A stretch of 64,000 bases of DNA from DAOSXA01 sp964526835 (GCA_964526835.1 CAZGMK010000012.1:16771-80770), one strand, 5' to 3'; positions 42,303 to 51,654 are shown, counted from the stretch's first letter. The notes: generated by a model from the sequence alone, not told the origin. A program made the numbers and translations.

Positions 42303-43753
42303 TATTCGCTCCCCTTTGTGATTATTTCAGGGTGGGCCTCATCGAGTTGTCTCCAGTCGAACCGTTGTCTGGAGAACGCCGTCGAGAGCACCACAACAAG
42401 CATCGACACCGCGGCGCCAATCAGCGATGCGGTGTACCATCCGAGCTCGAAGTACGCGAACAATCCACATGCCGAACCGATCACCATACCCCACAGTGCT
42501 CCCCTGGTATTGGCCTTTTTCCAGAACAGGCCGGTAGCGATCGGCCAGATAGTTGCGCCTACCATGGGGCCGGCGAAAAACAGAACCGTGGCGAGCGTAC
42601 CGATTCGCGGCAGACAGATCAGCCAGGCCAGTAGTCCCAACCCACCGACAATCCACGCCGATGCCCTGCGGAGAGTCTGCTCGGAGGCGCTGGGATTGAG
42701 AATCTTCCGGTATATGTCCTCGGTGATCAGATCCGAAGTCGCAGCCAGCAGACTGTCAACGCTGGACGCCAGCGACGCGAAGGCTACGATGTAGACGATA
42801 ATCGCCCCTATCTTGCCCAGCACATTGGCTGCCACCAGGGGACCGACCATATCGGGGCTGGTTACGTTTATGCCGAGGGCTCCGCTGGTCAGCGCGATGA
42901 ACCCGGCCGCTATTGGAACCGGCAGCCAGAAGAACCCGGCCAGCGTATAGGCCTTGCGTCCTATACCCTCGCGCATCGCAAAGGCCCGGCTCCACCAGAC
43001 GTTGGAGTGGAATATTTCGCCAATGCCGAACAGGAGATTGTTGAAGATCGCCATGATCGCCGCCGGCAGCAGGACGTTGATCAGCATTGGCCGCTCTGTC
43101 ACAAGATGGTTGTATGAGGTCTCAAAATTGACGAAGGAGAGTACGCCGACACCGACAATGACGATACCGATCAGGATTATCAGACTCTGTATGTAATCGG
43201 TCCCGATGACGGCGAAAAGTCCGCCGAACAGCGTATAGACTACGCAGACAAACAGGATGGCCGACATGCCGACCACGTAGGGGATCCCGGCCAGGGCGTT
43301 GAGCAGTATGCCGCCCGCCATGCCCATGCTGATCAGCCAGGTGAAGCCGTAGAAGATCGAAATGGCCAGGAAGACATACCAGGTCGTGCGACCATAGCGC
43401 AGCCGAATGCAGTCACCGCTGGTGAACCCTTTCGGCATCAAGGCGCGGATTCGCTTGGCCAGGGGGGCGAACAGCAGCAGCCCAAACGCCGCCGTGGAGT
43501 AAGCAATCATTCCCCAGATTCCCAATTCGTAGGCGAATTGTGGCGCCAGCATCGTTGTGTTCGAGGTTACCCACGTCGCCATGGCTGTGGCGGCGCCGAG
43601 GGCCAGCCCGACGTTTCGCCCGGCCAGCATGAAACCTTCCACCGACTTGGCCTTGCGCCCCCAGTAAATGCCCAGGGCGATCCAGACAACACTGAGAATG
43701 GCCAGGAGGATCCAGCCCCAGGAGGCAGGAAGGACGGCTGATTGGTGTTCCAT
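42302..43753 (-). CDS. Sodium:solute symporter (SSS family)
   Basis: A 483-aa polytopic transporter with about 13 hydrophobic segments. SSS features are visible: an early helix with the GRNVGLALGAATAMATW stretch, the signature region ITLIG-like in SGDCIRLRYGRTTW and the Ser-rich FASLASSVDSLLAATSDL segment that contributes a sodium site. AAGGAGG seven bases before the ATG sets the start. The substrate is not predictable; operon mates (carbamoyltransferase, asnB) suggest an amino acid, urea-like or related nitrogen compound. It follows the FN3 membrane protein with a one-base gap. Confidence 0.9.
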   Translation of the reverse strand: MEHQSAVLPASWGWILLAILSVVWIALGIYWGRKAKSVEGFMLAGRNVGLALGAATAMATWVTSNTTMLAPQFAYELGIWGMIAYSTAAFGLLLFAPLAKRIRALMPKGFTSGDCIRLRYGRTTWYVFLAISIFYGFTWLISMGMAGGILLNALAGIPYVVGMSAILFVCVVYTLFGGLFAVIGTDYIQSLIILIGIVIVGVGVLSFVNFETSYNHLVTERPMLINVLLPAAIMAIFNNLLFGIGEIFHSNVWWSRAFAMREGIGRKAYTLAGFFWLPVPIAAGFIALTSGALGINVTSPDMVGPLVAANVLGKIGAIIVYIVAFASLASSVDSLLAATSDLITEDIYRKILNPSASEQTLRRASAWIVGGLGLLAWLICLPRIGTLATVLFFAGPMVGATIWPIATGLFWKKANTRGALWGMVIGSACGLFAYFELGWYTASLIGAAVSMLVVVLSTAFSRQRFDWRQLDEAHPEIITKGSE

Positions 43754-43754
43754 G

Positions 43755-44300
43755 CTATGGCCTCCTTCCCGAGGATCGGCCGTGCGCATTCCGATCGTTG
43801 CGCGTACCGCTCACCACGACAAACACCGTCAGGGCGAATACCAGCCCGCCGACGGCGAACAGGAACCAGGCCAGCGAGAGCGACTGGTGTTCGACTTCCA
43901 CCACAATGGGCCGCGACCACTCCGACGTCCCTCCGGCGCTGTTCTGGAGCCGGACCCGATAGTAGTAGGTCCCCTCCGGCAATCCGGAGATGTAGGTAGC
44001 CAAATCAGGTCCGTGATAGTAGGTCCTGGCGTCGACGAAATCCGGACTGGTCGCCTCCTCAAGTACGAAATCGAATCCGGCCACTATTCCGTCATCTCCG
44101 GTCGACTGCCATGTCAGCTTAATGCTTCCCGACTGGGCGAAGTTAATGGAGTCATTCCCCATGAGAGGGGCCGGAAGCGAATGTTGTGGCGCCATCGCCT
44201 CGGGACTAAGGGCCCATGCCGGGCCGACCCGAATTGCCATCAGAGTCGCCACTGTGAGCATATAGAATACAGCCTTTGCGGGAGCTCTGCATAGAGTCAT
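43755..44300 (-). CDS. FN3-domain protein with signal peptide and C-terminal anchor
   Basis: A 181-aa exported protein. The signal peptide ends near residue 30 (VGPAWA). A fibronectin type III-like domain follows (SIKLTWQSTGDDG, TYYYRVRLQNSAGGTSEWS), then one C-terminal membrane helix (AWFLFAVGGLVFALTVFVVV) and a basic tail. GGAG six bases before the ATG sets the start. Lying between marR and a symporter, it may be a periplasmic binding or docking partner of the transporter. No known family was recognised beyond the FN3 fold. Confidence 0.75.
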   Translation of the reverse strand: MTLCRAPAKAVFYMLTVATLMAIRVGPAWALSPEAMAPQHSLPAPLMGNDSINFAQSGSIKLTWQSTGDDGIVAGFDFVLEEATSPDFVDARTYYHGPDLATYISGLPEGTYYYRVRLQNSAGGTSEWSRPIVVEVEHQSLSLAWFLFAVGGLVFALTVFVVVSGTRNDRNAHGRSSGRRP

Positions 44301-44316
44301 AGTACTCTCCCGTTGA

Positions 44317-44907
44317 TTACTTGTGGCTGGATGGACCAGCCGAACTGGGTGGGGGTTCATCGGTTGCGAGGATGGGCGCCGCCTCGATGCGGTCGGCCTC
44401 CATCAACTGTGCTACTTTGGCCAGCGAACGAGCAATGGTGGCTTGTTCCTGCTCCGGCAGAGACGCCAATCCGTTGGCCAGGTTCTCCTGAAGCACCGAG
44501 GGCGCTGCCGCAACCAACGTGCGACCCAATTCGGTTGCGGAAACATTGACCACCCTTCGATCTTCGTCGTCTCGGTGGCGCTCAACGAGGCCATGCCTTT
44601 CCAGTCGATCGAGAATCCCGACGATTGTGCTGGCGCTTACATGGACTCGGCGAGCAAGCCCCGTGACCGTCGTGGCCCCACTCTCCGTTAAGGCATTCAG
44701 GCAGACGAGCTGAGGCGCTGTTAAGTTACACTGTGTCTGTAACTTACGAGAATATATGTCGACCGCTCGTATGATCTGCCGCAGCGACTGAAGAATCTGA
44801 AGATCGTAGCGATTGGCCGGCAACACGGGAGTCTGGCCATCGGCCGATGACGGGCGACCGATTTTACGGGTTTTTTTCAACGATTCTCGGGGGCTTAGCT
44901 CACTCAT
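44317..44907 (-). CDS. MarR family transcriptional regulator
   Basis: A 196-aa winged-helix regulator. Recognition helix region TTVTGLARRVHVSASTIVGILDRLERHGLV, then the wing RHRDDEDRRVVNVSATELG, classic MarR. An N-terminal basic tail (about 30 residues) and a C-terminal extension go beyond the usual 140 residues. It is first in the operon and probably autoregulates it in response to a small ligand. No ribosome-binding site is seen before the ATG at 44907, which may point to a leaderless or a different start. Confidence 0.85.
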   Translation of the reverse strand: MSELSPRESLKKTRKIGRPSSADGQTPVLPANRYDLQILQSLRQIIRAVDIYSRKLQTQCNLTAPQLVCLNALTESGATTVTGLARRVHVSASTIVGILDRLERHGLVERHRDDEDRRVVNVSATELGRTLVAAAPSVLQENLANGLASLPEQEQATIARSLAKVAQLMEADRIEAAPILATDEPPPSSAGPSSHK

Positions 44908-45219
44908 TGCGAGAAATACTTATTTTATTGTCGTTCATGCAATTGACCATCGATGAATAACTCCGCTGATCTGCCTGCTGTTCCGTTTCACATAAAAAGA
45001 TTTGAATTGAAAGTATTGTCAAGTGGTTTATTCGTTCAATCCGGGCCCCCTCCGGCCGTGCACCGCCTGTGAACCCGCCAACAGGGGGATCGACGTTTCC
45101 GTATAAGCTATTAACTGACAAGTGAATCCACAAACGCGCCAGGGGCTCCGAATAGGCTTGATTTCTCGGGCTCTTTGACTATGTTCCGGCTCTGATCATG
45201 TGAGAACTGGAGGTCTTTG
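44908..45219. promoter_or_regulatory. Divergent promoter region marR / nfnA
   Basis: 312 bp, AT-rich at the left. On the minus strand TTGACA (45022-45017) is followed by an AT-rich stretch with a weak -10, a plausible marR operon promoter. On the plus strand no clear boxes were fixed for nfnA. No clean MarR-type palindrome was found. Confidence 0.45.
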
Positions 45220-46098
45220 ATGCCGAAGGTCGTTGACAACAAACAGCTGAGCGCACTGATCTGGAAGATGCGAGTGGAAGTACCTCGCCTCGTGGCCAAA
45301 GCTAAGGCCGGGCAATTTGTTATCATCCGGGTCAGTGAAGACGGTGAAAGAGTGCCGATGTCGATAGCTGGGCTGGACAAAGAGAATGGTGTGCTGACAA
45401 TCATCTACCAGGTGGTGGGCAAGACGTCGGCCCAGATGACCACAATGCCTGATGGCGGCGAATTGGCCGACTGCGTCGGCCCGCTCGGCGTGCCCTCGCA
45501 TGTGGAGAACTGGGGAACGGCCTGCGTGGTCGGCGGGGGAATAGGCATCGCGCCAGTCTTCCCCATTGCTCAGGCCTACAAGGAGGCGGGCAACAAGGTA
45601 ATCAGCATAATCGGCGCGCGATCGAAAGACCTCATCTTCTATGAGGACGAGCACAAATCGGCGGCCGACGAGGTGTATGTTTGCACCGACGACGGCTCCT
45701 ACGGCCATTATGGCTTCGTATCGGACATCCTCAAGAAGCTGCTTGATGAGGGCGTTGAGATCGGCATGGTCATGGCCATCGGCCCTGTCCCCATGATGAA
45801 AGTAGTGGCGAATCTCACTCGCGACTACGAAGTCCCGACATGGGTTTCTCTTAACCCTCTCATGATTGACGGCACCGGGATGTGCGGAGGTTGCCGGGTT
45901 CAGGTCGGCGACGAGACGAAGTTCGCCTGCGTCGATGGCCCTGATTTCGATGGTCACAAAGTCGATTTCGACCTGCTTACCATGCGCCTCGGTGCTTATA
46001 AGGACCAGGAGCGCAGGGCCATGAAGCGTTGGCTGGCCGACCCGGGCTGTCGCCTGGCCAAAGAAGTGGCCGAGTTTGCATATCCGGACGAGAAGTAG
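45220..46098 (+). CDS. nfnA: NADPH-dependent ferredoxin:NAD oxidoreductase, alpha subunit (NfnA-like)
   Basis: A 292-aa flavoprotein of the NfnA/SudB family. An FAD domain opens it (RVSEDGERVPMSIAG), then an NAD(P) domain (VVGGGIGIAPVFPIAQAYKEAG) and the C-terminal 2Fe-2S motif CGGCRV...FACVDGPDFDGH. With NfnB it bifurcates electrons between NADPH, NADH and ferredoxin, or acts as sulfide dehydrogenase. GGAGG six bases before ATG 45220 sets the start. nfnB follows after 41 bp. Confidence 0.9.
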   Translation: MPKVVDNKQLSALIWKMRVEVPRLVAKAKAGQFVIIRVSEDGERVPMSIAGLDKENGVLTIIYQVVGKTSAQMTTMPDGGELADCVGPLGVPSHVENWGTACVVGGGIGIAPVFPIAQAYKEAGNKVISIIGARSKDLIFYEDEHKSAADEVYVCTDDGSYGHYGFVSDILKKLLDEGVEIGMVMAIGPVPMMKVVANLTRDYEVPTWVSLNPLMIDGTGMCGGCRVQVGDETKFACVDGPDFDGHKVDFDLLTMRLGAYKDQERRAMKRWLADPGCRLAKEVAEFAYPDEK

Positions 46099-46139
46099 TT
46101 GCGGTGACATTGAGTGATTAGCGGGCGTCGCCCCAGCAG

Positions 46140-47579
46140 ATGGAGTTAGAATTGGCTGATAAAGTAGAGAAGAAGTATCGCAGCAAAATCCCACGCGTGT
46201 CCATGCCCGAACAGGATCCGGCGGAGCGCATAGGGAACTTCCGGGAGGTGCCTCACGGGTTGAGCGCGAAGGCGGCCATTACCGAAGCCCAGCGCTGTCT
46301 GGAATGCAAGAAGCAGCCATGCGTCGACGGCTGTCCCGTGGAAGTCGATATACCGGGCTTCATCGACTTAATCATCAAGGAGGATTACGCTGCCGCCGCG
46401 CGCAAGATAAAGGAGACCAACTCGCTGCCGGCGATTTGCGGGCGCGTATGTCCGCAGGAGGAGCAGTGCGAGGCAGTGTGCATTCTCGGTAAGAAGGGCA
46501 AGCCGGTAGCAATCGGTCACCTCGAGCGCTTCGTGGCGGACTACGAACGAGAGAACAAGTTGACCCGGTTGCCGGAGATCGCCCCCCCGACCGGACGACG
46601 TGTCGCTATCGTGGGCTCCGGACCCGCCGGTCTGACGGTCGCCGGTGACCTGGTCAAGCTGGGCCACGATGTCACCATCTTCGAGGCGCTGCACAAGCCC
46701 GGTGGTGTGCTGGTGTACGGTATACCGGAGTTCCGCCTGCCCAAGTCGATAGTGCAGGCCGAATGCGATTTCCTGGCCGAGATGGGTGTTAAGTTCGAGA
46801 ATTCGACGGTGATCGGCAAGATGGAGACTATCGATGAGCTCATCGATGAACTGGGCTACGATGCGGTCTTCATCGGTACCGGGGCCGGGCTACCCAACTT
46901 CATGGGCATCGAGGGCGAAAACCTCATCGGCATATACTCCGCCAATGAGTACCTGACCCGCTCGAACCTGATGAGGGCTTATGACTTCCCGAACAATGAC
47001 ACGCCCATAATTCACGGCAGGAACGTGGCTGTTCTCGGGGGCGGCAATACGGCGATGGATTCGGTCCGCACCGCCTTGCGCCTCGGCGCCGAGAGTGGCT
47101 ACATAGTCTACCGGCGCTCGGAGAAGGAGATGCCGGCCCGTATTGAGGAAATACACCATGCCAGGCAAGAGGGAGTGCAGTTTCACCTGCTGACCAATCC
47201 AGTCAGGTTCCTCGGTGACGAGGAAGGTAAGGTCAGGGCGATGGAGTGCATCCGCATGGAGCTGGGCGAGCCCGACAAATCCGGACGCCGTCGCCCGGTC
47301 CCCATCGAGGGTTCGAACTTCATTATGGAGGTTGATCTCGTCGTGATCGCTATCGGAAACTCCTCCAATCCGCTGATACCCGCTACTACCCCGGGGCTCG
47401 AAACCAACCGCTGGGACAACATTGTGGTTGATGATGAGACCATGCAGACATCGCGCAAAGGGGTCTACGCCGGAGGCGATATCGTCACCGGCGGGGCGAC
47501 TGTTATCCTGGCGGCCGGAGCCGGCAAGAAAGCCGCTCGGGCCATGCACAAGTACCTCATGGAGGAGGTGAAGAAGTAG
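46140..47579 (+). CDS. nfnB: NADPH-dependent ferredoxin:NAD oxidoreductase, beta subunit (NfnB-like)
   Basis: A 479-aa GltD-like subunit. N-terminal 4Fe-4S ligands sit in CLECKKQPCVDGCP and ICGRVCPQEEQCEAVC. The FAD site is VAIVGSGPAGLT, the NADP site VAVLGGGNTAMDSVRTAL, and the C-terminal FAD loop is YAGGDIVTGGATV. With NfnA it couples NADPH, NADH and ferredoxin pools, fitting an anaerobic lifestyle. The start is ATG 46140; TTG 46152, which has GGAG six bases upstream, is an alternative. A hairpin with T run follows. Confidence 0.93.
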   Translation: MELELADKVEKKYRSKIPRVSMPEQDPAERIGNFREVPHGLSAKAAITEAQRCLECKKQPCVDGCPVEVDIPGFIDLIIKEDYAAAARKIKETNSLPAICGRVCPQEEQCEAVCILGKKGKPVAIGHLERFVADYERENKLTRLPEIAPPTGRRVAIVGSGPAGLTVAGDLVKLGHDVTIFEALHKPGGVLVYGIPEFRLPKSIVQAECDFLAEMGVKFENSTVIGKMETIDELIDELGYDAVFIGTGAGLPNFMGIEGENLIGIYSANEYLTRSNLMRAYDFPNNDTPIIHGRNVAVLGGGNTAMDSVRTALRLGAESGYIVYRRSEKEMPARIEEIHHARQEGVQFHLLTNPVRFLGDEEGKVRAMECIRMELGEPDKSGRRRPVPIEGSNFIMEVDLVVIAIGNSSNPLIPATTPGLETNRWDNIVVDDETMQTSRKGVYAGGDIVTGGATVILAAGAGKKAARAMHKYLMEEVKK

Positions 47580-47601
47580 GCGTCGCTACCATAGATGATT
47601 C

Positions 47602-47634
47602 AACCGCCGCGGCCGAGCCTGTGGCGGTTTTCTG
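47602..47634 (+). terminator. Terminator after nfnAB
   Basis: AACCGCC (47602-47608) pairs with GGCGGTT (47623-47629), followed by TTTT and a T-rich run. It separates nfnAB from queG, whose start lies very close downstream. Confidence 0.6.
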
Positions 47635-47646
47635 TTGTGCGTTCGT

Positions 47647-48633
47647 ATGTCGGATTCGTACTTGTCTGTGATGATCACCGCGACCGATATCAAAGAGCTT
47701 GCCGGACAGGTTGGGTTCGATCTGTGCGGTGTCGCGACGGCTGACTCGATCCCTGAGGCCGACAGGCGTTACCATGAATGGCTGCGATTGAATCATCACG
47801 CGGGTATGGATTGGATGGCGAAATACTCCGACCGTCGCGCCCATGCCTCTCGACTGGCCGACGGCGTCCGGTCGGTCATCGTCATCGGCCTCAACTACTA
47901 TCATCCGAATTCTGAGCCTGTACCGCCCGGCCACGGCCGCGTTTCCCGATATGCCAGGGGGAGGGATTACCACAAGATCATTCACCCGATGACCGTGGAG
48001 CTCATTGCTCGCATCCAGCGATCCATTGATAAGGAAGTCACTATTCAGCACCGGCCAACCTTCAAACACTGGGTCGACTACGGCCCCATGCTGGAACGCG
48101 CTTATGCGGTCCGTGCCGGACTCGGATTTGTCGGGAAGAACACTAACCTGATCACCCGCAACTACGGTAGCTGGGTTTTCCTCGGTGAGATAGTCACGAC
48201 GCTTGAGCTTGAGAACGATGTAGGCGACCCCGGCGGCTGCGGACGTTGCAGAGAGTGTATTGATGCCTGTCCGACTGGTGCGATCACTGACGAAGGAATG
48301 CTGGATTCGCGCAAGTGCCTGTCCTATCTGACAGTCGAACACCGGGGCGACATTGCGGCTGAGGCAGCCCGGAGCGTGGGACAGCAGATATTCGGGTGCG
48401 ATATCTGTCAGGAAGTCTGCCCGTTTAATCTGAAGCGCCAGAAACCGGCCGACCATCCTCTCCTGCAGTATGATCACGGGGCGGGGGAGTTCGTCGATTG
48501 TGAGATGATTCTGAATACGAAGACCGGCGATGACTTCCTGGCCTTTGCCGCCGGCACACCCCTGACCCGGGTCAAACTGGCCGGGCTGCAACGCAACGCG
48601 CGCATCGTCCTGCGCAACTCGTCCCCGGCGTGA
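47647..48633 (+). CDS. queG: Epoxyqueuosine reductase
   Basis: A 328-aa cobalamin-dependent enzyme that reduces epoxyqueuosine in tRNA to queuosine, the last step of queuosine synthesis. The body shows the QueG core (LNYYHPN.., RYARGRDYHK, GFVGKNTNLI) and two 4Fe-4S motifs, CGRCRECIDACPTGAI and CDICQEVCPFN. ATG 47647 is chosen; ATG 47671 fits the family start as well, and no good ribosome-binding site supports either. Confidence 0.93.
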   Translation: MSDSYLSVMITATDIKELAGQVGFDLCGVATADSIPEADRRYHEWLRLNHHAGMDWMAKYSDRRAHASRLADGVRSVIVIGLNYYHPNSEPVPPGHGRVSRYARGRDYHKIIHPMTVELIARIQRSIDKEVTIQHRPTFKHWVDYGPMLERAYAVRAGLGFVGKNTNLITRNYGSWVFLGEIVTTLELENDVGDPGGCGRCRECIDACPTGAITDEGMLDSRKCLSYLTVEHRGDIAAEAARSVGQQIFGCDICQEVCPFNLKRQKPADHPLLQYDHGAGEFVDCEMILNTKTGDDFLAFAAGTPLTRVKLAGLQRNARIVLRNSSPA

Positions 48634-48693
48634 TTGCCCGCCTGTCCGCTCAAACAACTTGCCAAGTGTAGTCTGAGACACCATAATCCAACC

Positions 48694-49341
48694 ATGGCCA
48701 GGTTATCGCCATCGTTGCTGGGCGCCGACTTCTCTCGACTGGGTGAGGAACTCGCGTCGACCGAAGCCGCCGGCGCTGATATGCTCCACCTCGACATTAT
48801 GGACGGCCACTTCGTGCCCAATATCTCCTTCGGCCCGGCCGTCGTCGCCGTGGCGAACCAGCAGACCAGCCTGTTTCTGGATGTGCACCTGATGCTGTCG
48901 GAGCCCGAGAGGTTCTTCCGGCCGTTTGCTGATGCCGGCGCCGATGCGATAACCTTTCACATCGAAGCTCGACCTGACCCCCGGTCACCGGTGGAGCAAT
49001 TGCGCGGCCTGCAAGTCAGGCCCGGCCTGTCGCTGAATCCCGACACCTCCGCCGAGCGTGTGTTGCCCCACCTCCACCTAGTCGACTTTCTGCTGGTCAT
49101 GTCGGTCTACCCGGGATTCGGCGGGCAGAGCCTCATCAGCTCCGCACTCGATACAGTTCGGTCAGTCCGCGATCACATCGATGCTCACGGGTTGGATACG
49201 CGGATTCTCGTGGATGGCGGTATCGATGCCGACAACGCCGCGGAAGTGGTTGCAGCCGGGGCTGATATCCTGGTTATGGGCACCGCCTTCTATCGCGCCC
49301 GGGATCGCGAGGAACTGGTGCGAATGGTCCATATGCTGTAG
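48694..49341 (+). CDS. rpe: Ribulose-phosphate 3-epimerase
   Basis: A 215-aa TIM-barrel enzyme interconverting ribulose-5-phosphate and xylulose-5-phosphate. Family signatures are present: SPSLLGADFSRLGEEL, HLDIMDGHFVPNISFGP with the metal-binding His and Asp, MSVYPGFGGQ and the VDGGI phosphate loop. It lies 60 bp after queG on the same strand. The start at ATG 48694 is the family start. Confidence 0.95.
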   Translation: MARLSPSLLGADFSRLGEELASTEAAGADMLHLDIMDGHFVPNISFGPAVVAVANQQTSLFLDVHLMLSEPERFFRPFADAGADAITFHIEARPDPRSPVEQLRGLQVRPGLSLNPDTSAERVLPHLHLVDFLLVMSVYPGFGGQSLISSALDTVRSVRDHIDAHGLDTRILVDGGIDADNAAEVVAAGADILVMGTAFYRARDREELVRMVHML

Positions 49342-49501
49342 TTTTATCCTTGCCCATTCACCCCTGTCGTTAGATGATGAGGTGCTCTGCTTTTTGTCCA
49401 ATCGCCGGCGGCGGAGTATAAGCACTGTATGGAAACCCTGGCGTCCGTGAGCATGAACGCGCGGACGGCTGCGGCTTTTGGTAATACGAGTTGATATCAT
49501 C

Positions 49502-50470
49502 ATGTTGGCTGGATACATAACCGCTACCAATGTCGTTCTCGCTCGGGTGCGGGAACGACGCGGCCAGATTCATCTCTACGATCAACGTTATTACATCAAT
49601 CGCGAATTTTCTGACTTCGATGCCTTGCTGGGTCTGTACTTACGGCAAATCAAGGCCAAGCCCGAGCAAGTGGTCTTGGGTGTGGCCGGACCGGTGATTC
49701 GCAACGAGGTACGCACTACCAACCTGCCCTGGCATCTGGCGTCCTCCGAACTGGAGAAACGCTTCGCGTTCTCACGCGTGCGCCTTGTCAACGATCTGGT
49801 GGCGGCCGCCCACGGACTGTTCTTCCTTGACGAAGACAAATTCTACACCATCAACAAGGGTGTGCCCGAACGCGCCGGGAATCTGGGTCTTATCGCCGCC
49901 GGTTACGGGCTCGGCCAGGCCGTTATCACTTACGACGGCGCACGCTATCGACCATTCGGATCCGAAGGTGGCCACACCGGCTTCGCTCCCAATAATCAGA
50001 CCGAAGTGGAGCTCTGGGAGTACATCTACAGCCAGCAGGGATATGTGGAGGTCGAGGATGTCCTGAGTCTTCCCGGCATCGAACGTCTGTATCGATTCGT
50101 GGTCGAGCGCGACAGGGCTGTCATCGCCGACTGGTTCAAGAGGGCTCCGGATAAGGCTGACGCGGTGGTCGAGAATGCCCTTTCCGCCTCCGATGAACTC
50201 GCGGTTGAGACAATCGATCTGTTCATCGGCTGCTATGCCCGGGAATGCGCTAATCTGGCGCTTAAGGCGATGACGCTCGGAGGACTGCACCTGGTCGGCC
50301 AGATCGCGCCCCGGATTCTCACCCTTCTTGATCACAGCAGGTTCATCGAGGGTTTCGTCGTCGCGGGCAAGATGACAGAATTGCTCAGTGCGATCCCGGT
50401 CAAGGTTGTCCTCGACTCCAACGCCGCCCTAGTCGGGGCCGCGGCCATGGCCATAAGCCAAAACAAATGA
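49502..50470 (+). CDS. Glucokinase-family protein with altered ATP-binding loops
   Basis: A 322-aa member of the Glk (ROK-unrelated, COG0837) family. The sugar side is intact: catalytic Asp in VNDLVAAAHG, and the SEGGHTGFAP and VEVEDVLSLPGI segments. The nucleotide side is changed. The N-terminal phosphate-1 motif, normally DxGGTN, reads YITATN. GTGLG reads GYGLG, and GGGIxPR reads VGQIAPR. It may be a non-catalytic sugar sensor or use another donor. The ATG 49502 fits the family length. Its stop overlaps the next gene's ATG. Confidence 0.8.
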   Translation: MLAGYITATNVVLARVRERRGQIHLYDQRYYINREFSDFDALLGLYLRQIKAKPEQVVLGVAGPVIRNEVRTTNLPWHLASSELEKRFAFSRVRLVNDLVAAAHGLFFLDEDKFYTINKGVPERAGNLGLIAAGYGLGQAVITYDGARYRPFGSEGGHTGFAPNNQTEVELWEYIYSQQGYVEVEDVLSLPGIERLYRFVVERDRAVIADWFKRAPDKADAVVENALSASDELAVETIDLFIGCYARECANLALKAMTLGGLHLVGQIAPRILTLLDHSRFIEGFVVAGKMTELLSAIPVKVVLDSNAALVGAAAMAISQNK

Positions 50471-51114
50471 AGAGAGCAATTCTGTTTCTCCATGGCCGTT
50501 ATCCGGCCGCATCTGCCCGATTCTACCGCGAAAATGCACGGCGACGCGCGGTTATTGCTGTTGACGGCGGCTATCGGTATGTGCGGAAAATAGGCCTGAC
50601 CCCGGCGGCGCTTGTGGGCGATTTCGATTCGCTCAGCCGAGTGCCGAAGAACTTGACCGAGAAAACCGAGGTGCTCAGCTTCCCGGTCGCCAAGAATCAG
50701 ACCGACGCGCAACTGGCTCTGGAGTATTGCATTGAACAGGGCGCCAACGACATCCTGATCGCCGATCCATCGTACGGCGACGCCGATCACTTCCTGGGTA
50801 ATGTGTTTCTTCTCACCCTGGCCGAGAGCTATTGTGGGCAAACGGGCAGGGACATCGAGACTCTGCTGATTAACCATCGTCGCGAAATCCGTCTGGTGCG
50901 GGACCGGGCAGTGACTTTTCGCCGGGCTAAGGGGCAGGGTGTCTCGGTCGTGCCGCTGTCGCGGGAGATTCGCCTGACCTGCAACGGCGCTCAGTACCGC
51001 GCGGACAGGGCGCTAATCCGCCGGGGACACACGGTAGGTCTTCGCAATCGCCTGACTGCTCAGCAGGCGCGCTTCGTGATAGAGGGCGCAGCCTTCGTGG
51101 TTCGGTTGTATTAG
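50467..51114 (+). CDS. thiN: Thiamine pyrophosphokinase
   Basis: A 215-aa enzyme that transfers pyrophosphate from ATP to thiamine. Conserved segments are VIAVDGGYRYVRKIGLTPAALVGDFDS, the KNQTDAQLALEY acidic motif and the DADHFLGN stretch (usually GRxDHxLAN). The C-terminal half is the thiamine-binding beta-domain. Its ATG overlaps the glucokinase-family stop, so the two are translationally coupled. Confidence 0.88.
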   Translation: MKRAILFLHGRYPAASARFYRENARRRAVIAVDGGYRYVRKIGLTPAALVGDFDSLSRVPKNLTEKTEVLSFPVAKNQTDAQLALEYCIEQGANDILIADPSYGDADHFLGNVFLLTLAESYCGQTGRDIETLLINHRREIRLVRDRAVTFRRAKGQGVSVVPLSREIRLTCNGAQYRADRALIRRGHTVGLRNRLTAQQARFVIEGAAFVVRLY

Positions 51115-51147
51115 CGCCGTATTCTGCAGTGAAACCCAACCTTACAC

Positions 51148-51175
51148 TTGACAATATCGGTGTGATTTCTATATT
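51148..51175 (+). promoter_or_regulatory. Sigma-70 promoter of the tRNA-Gln gene
   Basis: TTGACA (51148-51153), 16-bp spacer, TATATT (51170-51175), identical in both hexamers and spacing to the initiator tRNA promoter. Confidence 0.75.
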
Positions 51176-51234
51176 CACGGACGCTGCGACTGGGGCTTAA
51201 GGCCGCGGTTGTTCAGCCGATGAGAATAGAGTAC

Positions 51235-51305
51235 TGGGAGATCGTCCAATGGTAGGACATGCGGCTCTGGACCGTAGAATCGGGGTTCGAATCCCTGTCT
51301 CCCAG
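51235..51305 (+). tRNA. tRNA-Gln (CTG)
   Basis: A 71-nt cloverleaf with anticodon CTG, reading CAG. U1-A72 and discriminator G73 are the identity features recognised by glutaminyl-tRNA synthetase, whose gene lies at 55964-57655. Acceptor TGGGAGA/TCTCCCA; T loop TTCGAAT. CCA is not encoded. Confidence 0.95.
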
Positions 51306-51654
51306 CATATCAAGGGCGCCTCGCGCCGGGCAATCTCCACTAAGTTCGCATTGCTCCAGTGATGCGGAGACAACAGGCTCGTCCCGGAGCTTTGGTTCAA
51401 TTGCCGATCCGCCCGTCAATACCCCCCCGAAACCTTTCCCCGCTGCCGCTGTTAGTATAGTACGCCGCCGACGGTTGCGAGCGTCCGTGGGGTCCGAACT
51501 GCCGGATGACCATGAACGGCCGCCAAAGGGCCGAACCACAAAGACAGGAACCCGTGTGAGCAGCTTGCCTGCGGGACCCTATTAATGATACAGGCTATTC
51601 TGGACCCGAAAATGACATTATCATGACATTTTTCTTGCTTTGAAGGCGTCGATG

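Noticed and set aside
51213..51539. 108-codon minus-strand frame ending GDRDSNPDSTVQSR...
   Set aside because: It is the antisense reading of the tRNA-Gln gene, a well-known type of false protein.
51621..51640. TGACATTTTTCTTGCTTT as a -24/-12 box
   Set aside because: The -24 GG is GA; the element at 51689 is a better match and better placed.
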